Source of the DNA: Sphingobium chlorophenolicum
GTDB taxonomy: Bacteria > Pseudomonadota > Alphaproteobacteria > Sphingomonadales > Sphingomonadaceae
NCBI RefSeq assembly: GCF_000722875.1
Contig: NZ_JFHR01000029.1
Span: forward strand, 1 to 59,872
Length of the DNA: 59,872 nt
Direction: 5' to 3'
The notes under the pieces: model-generated
Databases searched by the model: none
Told to the model about the DNA's origin: nothing
The model's input: the letters and a program-made list of their open reading frames with translations, nothing else
Program-made: the position numbers and the translations under genes
In this document: positions 53,387 through 59,872 of the stretch, piece by piece
Numbering within the stretch: position 1 is the first letter of the stretch
Layout of the letters: every line of letters begins with the position of its first letter

Positions 53387-54409
53387 ATGGCTGAACCATC
53401 GTTGCTGTCGATCGTCGTTCCGGTGTTTAATGAACAGGAGACTATCTCGCTGTTTCTGGATGCCGCACGCCCCGCAGTTGCACGAGCGCTTGCGCTCATT
53501 GGGCCTAACGCCGAGGCAGAATATCTCTTTGTCAATGACGGCAGCACCGACCGGACCGGCGACATACTGGAAATCCTCACACGCCGGGATCCCGACGTGC
53601 GGCACATCACCCTGTCCCGCAACTTCGGCAAGGAAGCTGCGCTGGCAGCAGGCATCGATCGGGCGCGGGGAGATGCCGTCATCCCTATCGACGTCGATCT
53701 TCAGGACCCGCCCGAAGTCATAATTGCCATGGTGCGCCATTGGCTGGCAGGTGCGAAGGTGGTTAATGCGCGCCGTGCGGATCGATCGAGCGACGACTGG
53801 TTCAAGCGCTGGAGTGCACAAGGCTTCTATCGCATCATCAACCGGCTTTCCGACCATCCGATTCCTGAGAATGTCGGCGATTTCCGGCTGCTCGATCGAC
53901 AGGCGGTGGACGTCATCAAACAGCTTGGTGAACAGGCGCGTTTCACAAAAGGCATTTTTTCCTGGGTCGGCTTCCGCGTGGCGACCGTCGATTATGAACG
54001 TGCCCCACGCGAAGCGGGGAACAGCAAATGGCGTGTCAGCAAGCTCTGGTCGCTGGCGGTGGACGGCATCACTGCGTCGACCACCATGCCGCTACGCATC
54101 TGGTCCTATATCGGCGGCGGCATCGCCCTGATGGCCTTTGCCTACGCCGCGTTTCTCGTGCTGCACACGGTGCTGACTGGGGTCGACACGCCGGGCTACG
54201 CATCCATCATGGTTGCGGTGCTGATGCTGGGCGGCCTTAATCTGATGAGCCTCGGCATCATCGGCGAATATCTGGGTCGGGTCGCACAGGAAGTGCGTAA
54301 ACGGCCGCTTTATGTTGTGGCAGAGGAAAGCGAGCAGACGCCGCGACCTGTCATGCAGCCGCATATCGAGGAAAAGGACAAATGGATCGATCAGCCTATG
54401 CGAGCATGA
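53387..54409 (+). CDS. GtrB-type polyprenyl-phosphate glycosyltransferase (GT2)
   Basis: 340 residues. N-terminal GT2 domain: LLSIVVPVFNEQETISLFLD, EYLFVNDGSTDRTGDILEIL, RNFGKEAALAAGIDRARGDAVIPIDVDLQDPPEVI (the DxD metal site), then REAGNSKWRVSKLWSLAVDGI, and two C-terminal helices. This is the DPM1/GtrB class, which puts a sugar on undecaprenyl phosphate on the cytoplasmic side. It should supply the GT-C proteins encoded around it. The 3' end overlaps the methyltransferase gene by 28 bp. Confidence 0.94.
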   Translation: MAEPSLLSIVVPVFNEQETISLFLDAARPAVARALALIGPNAEAEYLFVNDGSTDRTGDILEILTRRDPDVRHITLSRNFGKEAALAAGIDRARGDAVIPIDVDLQDPPEVIIAMVRHWLAGAKVVNARRADRSSDDWFKRWSAQGFYRIINRLSDHPIPENVGDFRLLDRQAVDVIKQLGEQARFTKGIFSWVGFRVATVDYERAPREAGNSKWRVSKLWSLAVDGITASTTMPLRIWSYIGGGIALMAFAYAAFLVLHTVLTGVDTPGYASIMVAVLMLGGLNLMSLGIIGEYLGRVAQEVRKRPLYVVAEESEQTPRPVMQPHIEEKDKWIDQPMRA

Positions 54410-55107
54410 GCGCGCAGGAACAGGATCATTGGTGGTTTGTGGCTCGCCGCGCTATCATCGATAGCCTGATCCGCGCCCATGTGCCGCTGCCCCCTGAAGC
54501 ACATATTCTTGAGGCTGGCTGTGGTACCGGCGGCAATATCCCGCTGCTGGCACAATTTGGTACGCTCGATGCGATGGAATATGACGCCGACGCGCGCGCA
54601 CTGGCATCTGCGCGAGGACTGTGTCGTGTCGAACCGGGGGCTTTGCCAGACGCGATCGGCTTCGGCGACACGCGCTATGATATGATCGCGCTGCTCGATG
54701 TGCTGGAGCATATCGATCAGGATGAAGCATCGCTTCACGCCCTGGGCGCACGGCTGGCGCCAAACGGGCGATTGTTGCTAACGGTTCCCGCAGCGCCCTG
54801 GCTCTGGTCGGACCATGACGTGCTGCACCATCACAAGCGCCGCTACACCCATGAGGGCTTGTTGCAAGTGGTCCGTGCCGCTGGGCTGAAGGTCGAAGTC
54901 TCAGGATATTTCAACAGCCTGCTTTTCCCGCTCGCCGTGGCGCAGCGCTTCGCCCATCAGTGGCTGCGGCGTGACGCTCCACTGGATGCGCGCCCCTCAC
55001 CACTTATCAACGCCGCGTTGCAGCGGGTTTTTGCGGCCGAGCGACATGTTCTGGGGCGTATTCCATTCCCGGTGGGACTGTCACTTTACGCCATCCTTTC
55101 GGCCTGA
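54382..55107 (+). CDS. SAM-dependent methyltransferase (class I)
   Basis: 241 residues. DHWWFVARRAIIDSLI at the start, SAM-binding HILEAGCGTGGNIPLLAQFG, and YDMIALLDVLEHIDQDEASLHAL, LAPNGRLLLTVPAAPWLWS typical of methyltransferase family 11 found in polysaccharide clusters; the WSDHDVLHHHKRRYT segment is characteristic. Start lies within the GT2 gene, so they are co-translated. The last 27 bp overlap the convergent gene at 55081. Confidence 0.92.
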   Translation: MDRSAYASMSAQEQDHWWFVARRAIIDSLIRAHVPLPPEAHILEAGCGTGGNIPLLAQFGTLDAMEYDADARALASARGLCRVEPGALPDAIGFGDTRYDMIALLDVLEHIDQDEASLHALGARLAPNGRLLLTVPAAPWLWSDHDVLHHHKRRYTHEGLLQVVRAAGLKVEVSGYFNSLLFPLAVAQRFAHQWLRRDAPLDARPSPLINAALQRVFAAERHVLGRIPFPVGLSLYAILSA

Positions 55108-56652
55108 CGGAGCATTTCGCGGGTCGAAGGGCAGATTCCAGGAACCATCCCAGCAGCGCGGCGGCTCATTTGCCGTGGCTCGGAAGGGATGATGCGGACG
55201 GATCAGCGCCGGCACCTTATTCAACGGGGCAATATAGGAACCTTTGGGAAAGGCCGCGAACGTCTGATCCCATGCCTTGAAAAAGCTGCATCGCACTTCC
55301 GGCGCTGCGGGATAAACCAGCGCCCGCCGGATTTCCGCAAGGCCGGTCAAGCTACCAACCGACAAAACGATCAACAACCAGCGTCGTTTTTCGCCCCGCT
55401 GCACCACGTGATCGCTCACCATCACCGTGACCAGGGCCAGCGCAGTGATAGAACCGCGCATCATGAAATCGGTCGACCAGCCAATCTGGACGAATGGAAT
55501 CAGCATGAGCCATACAAAGGCAAGCCACAGGCTGTCGTTGCCGAACCGCGTCGAACGTCCGGCGATCGCCAGCGGGATCAGATATGGCAGCGTTTCGAAC
55601 GATTGGAACAGCATCCACTGGATGAAGGGGATCGGTTGCAAATGAAAGCCGACGTCATCCGATGCAGCACCCAGATAAATGAGAGAGGGTATGCAAAGGA
55701 CAAGCGACGCTGCGGGAACCACAACGTCGCGCGGACGAAGCACGCGTGCTATAATCGTCCGCAATCCAGCCAGAGCAACGAATGGCATCGCCCCCATCAG
55801 CCCCAAAGGAGACCACAGCGCTGTCAGCGGCAGCATTGCGAGCCATGGCGCAAGGGGCAACCGGCCTTCCCGCCACATCATATATCCGACGGCGCCCACC
55901 CACCCGGCGATCGCATGCTGCGGCACCCAGAACAGCAGGGTGATGGTCGAAGAATACTGGATTTCCGCCCAATCTTCCATGTGACCTGTGAGCATTCCCT
56001 GCATCAGCAGATCGCCAAGCGCATCCATGCCTGAAAATAGCACGAATATTGTCAAGCCGGTCATACGCGATCGCCGGTCAGCGAAGAGCTGACTTCCCAT
56101 CGCGAGCAAGAGGGCAATGAGCGCGCTGTTCTGCACCAGCAAGGCAACATCCGCCGCGCGAGGGCCTATCGTCTTGAAAATGAGCGCGGGCACCAGGAAC
56201 ATGCCTATCGGCGCACGGAGCAGATCGGGCTCCGGCCGGGCTGTGTAAACGAACGGCCAGGGGTTTATCCCCATGTCTCGCAAAACAGCAAAGCGCACCT
56301 GCCAATCCACATTGGCGTAGAAGAACCGCCCTTCGCCGCTCAGCGCGAGCAGGCCCAGCGAGATCAGGAAGCAGGTAAATACTGTGCCGACGCCAATATG
56401 GGGGCTGTCCTTCGTGACCCTGATCGTGAACGCGCACAGGCTCGCAATGATAAGTAAGCCAAACGGATAGGCCCAGACAGGCGCCACATCGAGAAATCGC
56501 CAAAGAAGCAGTTGACTGCCACCCAGCCAGACGACCAAAAACGCCCATATCCATCCGGGCGCGATCGACATGGAGGACTTGCTTTCTGAAATCGAAGCGT
56601 CTGCGCGAATGGTCGATGCGTTACGGTCAACAAGCATGGATGTTTTCCGCAT
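55081..56652 (-). CDS. Polytopic membrane protein, unknown (glycosylation cluster)
   Basis: 523 residues with about 11 helices, a periplasmic loop carrying FFYANVDWQVRFAVLRDMGINPWPFVYTARPEPDLLRAP after helix 3, and a soluble C-terminal tail of 90 residues. Not recognised as a named family. The acidic first loop and overall plan are compatible with a GT-C protein. Starts MRKTSMLVDRNASTIR at 56652. By context part of the same surface-glycan or glycolipid pathway. Confidence 0.7.
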   Translation of the reverse strand: MRKTSMLVDRNASTIRADASISESKSSMSIAPGWIWAFLVVWLGGSQLLLWRFLDVAPVWAYPFGLLIIASLCAFTIRVTKDSPHIGVGTVFTCFLISLGLLALSGEGRFFYANVDWQVRFAVLRDMGINPWPFVYTARPEPDLLRAPIGMFLVPALIFKTIGPRAADVALLVQNSALIALLLAMGSQLFADRRSRMTGLTIFVLFSGMDALGDLLMQGMLTGHMEDWAEIQYSSTITLLFWVPQHAIAGWVGAVGYMMWREGRLPLAPWLAMLPLTALWSPLGLMGAMPFVALAGLRTIIARVLRPRDVVVPAASLVLCIPSLIYLGAASDDVGFHLQPIPFIQWMLFQSFETLPYLIPLAIAGRSTRFGNDSLWLAFVWLMLIPFVQIGWSTDFMMRGSITALALVTVMVSDHVVQRGEKRRWLLIVLSVGSLTGLAEIRRALVYPAAPEVRCSFFKAWDQTFAAFPKGSYIAPLNKVPALIRPHHPFRATANEPPRCWDGSWNLPFDPRNAPSGRKDGVK

Positions 56653-56715
56653 TTTTCAAATCCCGATGATCGTGCCGCGTATGATAGGAATGGTGAGCCG
56701 AATGAACTAAGGTTC

Positions 56716-58275
56716 TCAAGAGCCTCCAGCGAATATCGGGCATTTAGGATCGGTGGGACGGGGGTGAGGCGGCGTCACTCGTCGGTAAACATAGAGCCAG
56801 CGCGTTGGCCTCGAGTCACGATAATTCGCTGCAAGATACTGACGGATATCCGCACGGCGTAGGAAAAAGCCGCGAACGTCGAAACTCGTAGGCTGGTAAA
56901 TATAATTTGCCCGTCGCTCGAACAGGATCAGCGCGGGTGACGAGCAATGAATTTCCAGAGCGGCTTCCGCCTGTATCCGCTTGGCCAATTCGCGGAGGGC
57001 CACTGGATTGGGGCCGATCACTTCGCCGTGGGCAATAGCCGGTATCATCCAATAGGCGTAAAGGCGCGATGGCCAGGCAAGCCCATGATCTTCAACTGTG
57101 GGCCATCCCCACATCGGTTCGCCCGAGGCGATGAAAACCGGGTTGCCCTTCGGCAATGTGGACAGAACCGGGTCAATATCGCCCCGGAAAAAGTTGAAAT
57201 AGGGGCCGATCTTGACCGGCATTAGTACGGGCAATGCCAGCATGAACAGCCCAATCACGGTAGGAATCAGCCGGCGCATGTCGGCCATTCCCAATCGCAC
57301 GCCCAACGCCAAACCGACAGCGCCGGTCACCGGGACGCTATGGTAAAGCCAGCCCTTGCGCTGCATGAAGTAGGAAAAGCCATAGCCTATGGCCACGAGC
57401 AGCAAGGTGGACACAAACGGATTTGCCCTTTTGCCAAACGCTCCGCCAAATGTCAGGAAGAAGGCGGCTATGAATGTCCAGATGACGATCCAGGGCCGCA
57501 GCAGGATCATTTCCCATGACGATTCAAAGCCGTGATAGGCGGCGCGGACCATCGGAAGGTTGTCGGTGAAAAAGGCCGGGGCAAAGGCGATCACAGCAAC
57601 GGCATAAACGAGCGCAAATATTCCTGTGGCGACAGTTTCGGGGCGGATAGGACGCCATAGCGACCGGCTGCGTGCGATCAGCCACAATTCCAGCATCACC
57701 GGTACAATCACGAAATAATGCTTGAGCGCAAAGCCATAAGCGGCGGCGGCGCCCATAAGCAGCGCGAGGCATGGTGGTACAGTCTTCCCGGTCGACCTGC
57801 GCGCAATCAATGCGGCGTAAGCCACCGAGCAAATCAGGGCGATATGTTCCCGCTGTCCAAAATCATAAAGCGGTCCGATGACCATAAGCCAGAACGACAG
57901 GAGCATCAGAGCAAGTCGCCCAATGGGCGATTCCGTGGCTGCGAGCCGTCCAGCCGCCAGCGCCGATAGACCGCCAAGCGCTGTTATGCAGACTACCAGC
58001 AAGCGAAGTGGAGGCATGGAAAGCCAAGCAGCGACAAAACGAACCGGCACTGCTGACCAGAACCAGAGGGGGGGGTTGATCTCCCAAACGTCTCGATAAA
58101 GCGTCGCGCCATTCATCATCTGGCGCGCGATCCAGAACTGCCAAACGACATCGTGGGTGAGCGGGATGTCGTACAGAAAAATCATCGTGGCAGCGACGAC
58201 CACGGTGAACATCACTTCAGGAAGATAGCGTGCCGCTGCCATGGCAGCAGGCGGTTGGATTTGCGGACCCGTCAT
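56716..58275 (-). CDS. GT-C (GT39/ArnT-like) membrane glycosyltransferase, putative
   Basis: 519 residues from ATG 58275; a TTG at 58338 extends the frame but has no ribosome site. About ten helices. The first periplasmic loop has THDVVWQFWIARQMMNGATLYRDVWEINPPLWFW, the acidic-D and downstream Asp-x-W-Glu-x-Asn-Pro-Pro layout seen in GT39/PMT-like proteins that take sugars from polyprenyl phosphate. A C-terminal soluble portion follows (residues 370-519). Substrate unknown. Confidence 0.8.
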   Translation of the reverse strand: MTGPQIQPPAAMAAARYLPEVMFTVVVAATMIFLYDIPLTHDVVWQFWIARQMMNGATLYRDVWEINPPLWFWSAVPVRFVAAWLSMPPLRLLVVCITALGGLSALAAGRLAATESPIGRLALMLLSFWLMVIGPLYDFGQREHIALICSVAYAALIARRSTGKTVPPCLALLMGAAAAYGFALKHYFVIVPVMLELWLIARSRSLWRPIRPETVATGIFALVYAVAVIAFAPAFFTDNLPMVRAAYHGFESSWEMILLRPWIVIWTFIAAFFLTFGGAFGKRANPFVSTLLLVAIGYGFSYFMQRKGWLYHSVPVTGAVGLALGVRLGMADMRRLIPTVIGLFMLALPVLMPVKIGPYFNFFRGDIDPVLSTLPKGNPVFIASGEPMWGWPTVEDHGLAWPSRLYAYWMIPAIAHGEVIGPNPVALRELAKRIQAEAALEIHCSSPALILFERRANYIYQPTSFDVRGFFLRRADIRQYLAANYRDSRPTRWLYVYRRVTPPHPRPTDPKCPIFAGGS

Positions 58276-58382
58276 ACCTGCCAGGCCGCCATCGTTAGGC
58301 TGATTGAGAAAATTCCCCACGCCGAACTTAAATACCAATTAAAGTCATGCGGCAACAGCTCTGACGACCCTGACGCTTGGTC

Positions 58383-59411
58383 TTAGGCTCCCAGATATGC
58401 CGGCGACGATTTGGGTGGCTGGTTGAGCTGATGTTTTGTTTGGCGGATTCGAAGGGCTGTCATCCTGTTTGCGGCCCATATCGACAAAATCGCGACGCTG
58501 CATCCGGCCAAAACGTCGGAAAGATAGTGCGCTCCGCTGATAAACGTCGAGAGAATGACGCCAATATTGAGCAGTAGCCCGGGCCAGCGCAAGAGGCGGA
58601 TTCCATGGGTTGCCCAGATGAACAACACAGCTGCGGCGGAATGAAAGCTGGGAAACTGAATCAGGCCAGGCCAGATCCTCGAAAGATCGCGGATCTCACC
58701 GTTTTGCAGTTGGGAAATCCACTTCCCTTGATACCATTGCCAAGGCCAGTCGTCTCCTACGCTCGGCATAACGCCTTGCGGTATACCGTAATAGACATAC
58801 GGCCCCTCAGCCGCAGCAAATGGAAAAATTGCCGCAGCGAGCAGAAGAGAAAAAACATACGCAGTGATGTAGGTCCACAGCAGTTCAGGTCGCCAAACGC
58901 ACAACGCCACGGGCAACAATAAAAACTGCGGCTGAAACGATGAATAGACCGCTTCGGACAAGGGCACGATCCCGGGATATGCCAGGTAGAAGCGAAATAT
59001 AGCTCTCCAATCGAACCCGAGTGCCGCATCGATCCCGATCAGTTGAGGATCGACGAAGTGGCTGCTGATCGAGGCCAGCATTATTATCGTACCCCCGCTG
59101 AGCGCCGCTGCTATGGCAGGAACGGAGCAGGCCTCAAGGAAGAGCGCGATCCTGGCATGCCCGTACCGTCGCGCAAGCGCGCCGCAGCCTGCGATCAAGC
59201 AAATCGATCCGAACGACGAATAAAGCGCGGACTGGCCGACGATGAAGTCGGATAGCGCAAAGACAGATATCCATGCCATGCACCACACGAACAGGATCAA
59301 ATAAACGGTTCGCGACATCGGATGGAGTGCATCTTGCTGTTTAACAGCACGAGCGTGCTCATTAATACGCGCTATCGCTGCGGTTATCAAATCGACACCC
59401 CTCATCACCAT
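58383..59411 (-). CDS. PAP2-superfamily membrane phosphatase
   Basis: 342 residues. Six or so helices with the lipid phosphatase motifs near the C-terminus: KWISQLQNGE upstream, LIQFPSFHSAAAVLF (PSxH) and STFISGAHYLSDVLAG (SRxxxxxHxxxD type, with GAH). Belongs to the PAP2_3/inositol-phosphorylceramide-synthase-like branch. It could recycle undecaprenyl diphosphate, or transfer a head group to a lipid, which would be notable because sphingomonads make glycosphingolipids. Start ATG 59411. Confidence 0.88.
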   Translation of the reverse strand: MVMRGVDLITAAIARINEHARAVKQQDALHPMSRTVYLILFVWCMAWISVFALSDFIVGQSALYSSFGSICLIAGCGALARRYGHARIALFLEACSVPAIAAALSGGTIIMLASISSHFVDPQLIGIDAALGFDWRAIFRFYLAYPGIVPLSEAVYSSFQPQFLLLPVALCVWRPELLWTYITAYVFSLLLAAAIFPFAAAEGPYVYYGIPQGVMPSVGDDWPWQWYQGKWISQLQNGEIRDLSRIWPGLIQFPSFHSAAAVLFIWATHGIRLLRWPGLLLNIGVILSTFISGAHYLSDVLAGCSVAILSIWAANRMTALRIRQTKHQLNQPPKSSPAYLGA

Positions 59412-59541
59412 CTTGCTGCTATATCCAATGGGCTAGTCTAGAATCATGACGAGGTTATTAACCGCTGAAGATTTTGAAATGCTTTGCAAACTTTCCGTCG
59501 AAAAAACTGAGGGCAGCATGATCTCTTGCTGCCCTGCTATT

Positions 59542-59719
59542 TCAATTGCCCGGTTGGTCGAAAAATCCTGGCAAAGGATCGGGTTCTTTGACGCTGTGGT
59601 CGCTCTTGCGAACCACCGTTCCTGACTGCTCAGCCCCCTTAACTGTCATCAAAAGTTCGCGGTCCTTGGCAAGGATTGTCGCCTCCAGCACCGCCGATTG
59701 CAGACGCTCCTTTAAGGCG
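59542..59719 (-). pseudogene. 3' fragment of a gene truncated at the IS element
   Basis: On the minus strand an open frame reads ALKERLQSAVLEATILAKDR, ELLMTVKGAEQSGTVV, RKSDHSVKEPDPLPGFFDQPGN and stops at 59542. It looks coding (regular amphipathic start, charged residues) but has no start codon, and the frame meets a stop within the IS leader. The rest was presumably removed by IS insertion. Family not recognised. Confidence 0.5.
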
Positions 59720-59872
59720 TGTGGACATTTAAGGGATTCCTTTTTCCGCGCGGATCGGATTCAAGACTGGCGAAGGGAGCGCCATCTTGGATCGACACGG
59801 ATTAAGCGACGAGCAGTGGGAGCGGGTTCGCCCCGTGCTTCCCGGTAAAGTTGGGGACCGAGGCCGTTCGGC
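59720..59872 (+). mobile_element. Left end of an IS5-family insertion sequence (continues past window)
   Basis: Non-coding lead of about 65 bp beginning near GTGTGGACATTTAAGGGATT, then the transposase start. The exact left terminus is inferred from typical IS5-family spacing, because the right end is outside the window. Confidence 0.7.
59787..59872 (+). CDS. IS5-family transposase, N-terminus (partial)
   Basis: A TTG start with GGGAG upstream gives MDRHGLSDEQWERVRPVLPG then KVGDRGRSG, the standard opening of IS5-family (DUF4096-type N-domain) transposases, where LSDEQWERIRPLLP is nearly invariant. The catalytic DDE domain lies beyond the window. Confidence 0.9.
   Translation, partial: MDRHGLSDEQWERVRPVLPGKVGDRGRS

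Noticed and set aside
59546..59848. Plus-strand ORF over the gene fragment and IS start
   Set aside because: Overlaps the transposase start in another frame and is Ser/Arg-rich; the transposase frame is clearly the real one.

Overview
The window looks like chromosomal DNA of an alphaproteobacterium, most likely a sphingomonad (Sphingobium/Sphingomonas-like). This rests on high GC, a split metH, a PurN-YjbR fusion, DUF2066-hda-ppk-ppx next to purM, a CpdR homologue, a single bifunctional Rel, and several families of GC-rich palindromic intergenic repeats. Species cannot be fixed from sequence alone. About 49 kb (1-49,250) is ordinary core genome; the last ~10.6 kb has the look of an accessory island.

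Layout. 1-5,100: end of a membrane sensor-like gene, dnaN, an IalB-like secreted protein, rlmN, and an outer-membrane barrel. 5,490-8,620: cytochrome b with a frameshifted Tat/lipoprotein molybdopterin oxidoreductase, cyclopropane fatty acid synthase, and a small RY-rich secreted protein. 8,797-14,388 (minus): a DUF2066-hda-ppk-ppx operon. 14,480-19,609 (plus): purM, purN-YjbR, an ABC ATPase, a DUF559 nuclease embedded in repeats, nadB. 19,877-22,028: a Tat hydrolase and a class A beta-lactamase-like lipoprotein. 22,137-27,908 (minus): a methionine operon of ArsR-methyltransferase regulator, metF and metH in two pieces, with a palindromic operator over the first gene's translation start. 28,123-33,868: small envelope proteins, a phytase-like esterase, rpmB, tadA, a GT-C-like membrane protein and GtrA. 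33,971-36,450 (minus): a LytS/LytTR pair and an HxlR regulator. 36,564-40,076: rel, then rplJ-rplL behind a long leader. 40,345-42,406 (minus): a racemase, and a cassette of aa3-oxidase subunit IV plus two degenerate transhydrogenase membrane subunits. 42,602-49,046: NtrC-type regulator, lipoprotein, PhoB-box porin, N-formylglutamate amidohydrolase, cpdR, dctA.

49,175-59,872: tRNA-Val(GAC), an integrase remnant and an intact tyrosine recombinase with an overlapping partner ORF, a degenerate tRNA-Gly(TCC), and a cluster of polyprenyl-linked glycosylation functions (GT-C membrane proteins, GtrB-type GT2, methyltransferase, PAP2 phosphatase) that looks AT-richer by eye. It ends in the start of an IS5-family transposase abutting a gene fragment.

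The most unusual items are: (1) a transhydrogenase membrane domain cassette that lacks both nucleotide-binding domains and has lost the proton-pathway residues; (2) a modular interspersed repeat carrying a 28-bp CACGTG-loop hairpin whose stems show compensatory changes, one copy of which lies next to a DUF559 nuclease bracketed by palindromes; (3) an ArsR-methyltransferase fusion with its own operator heading the methionine operon.
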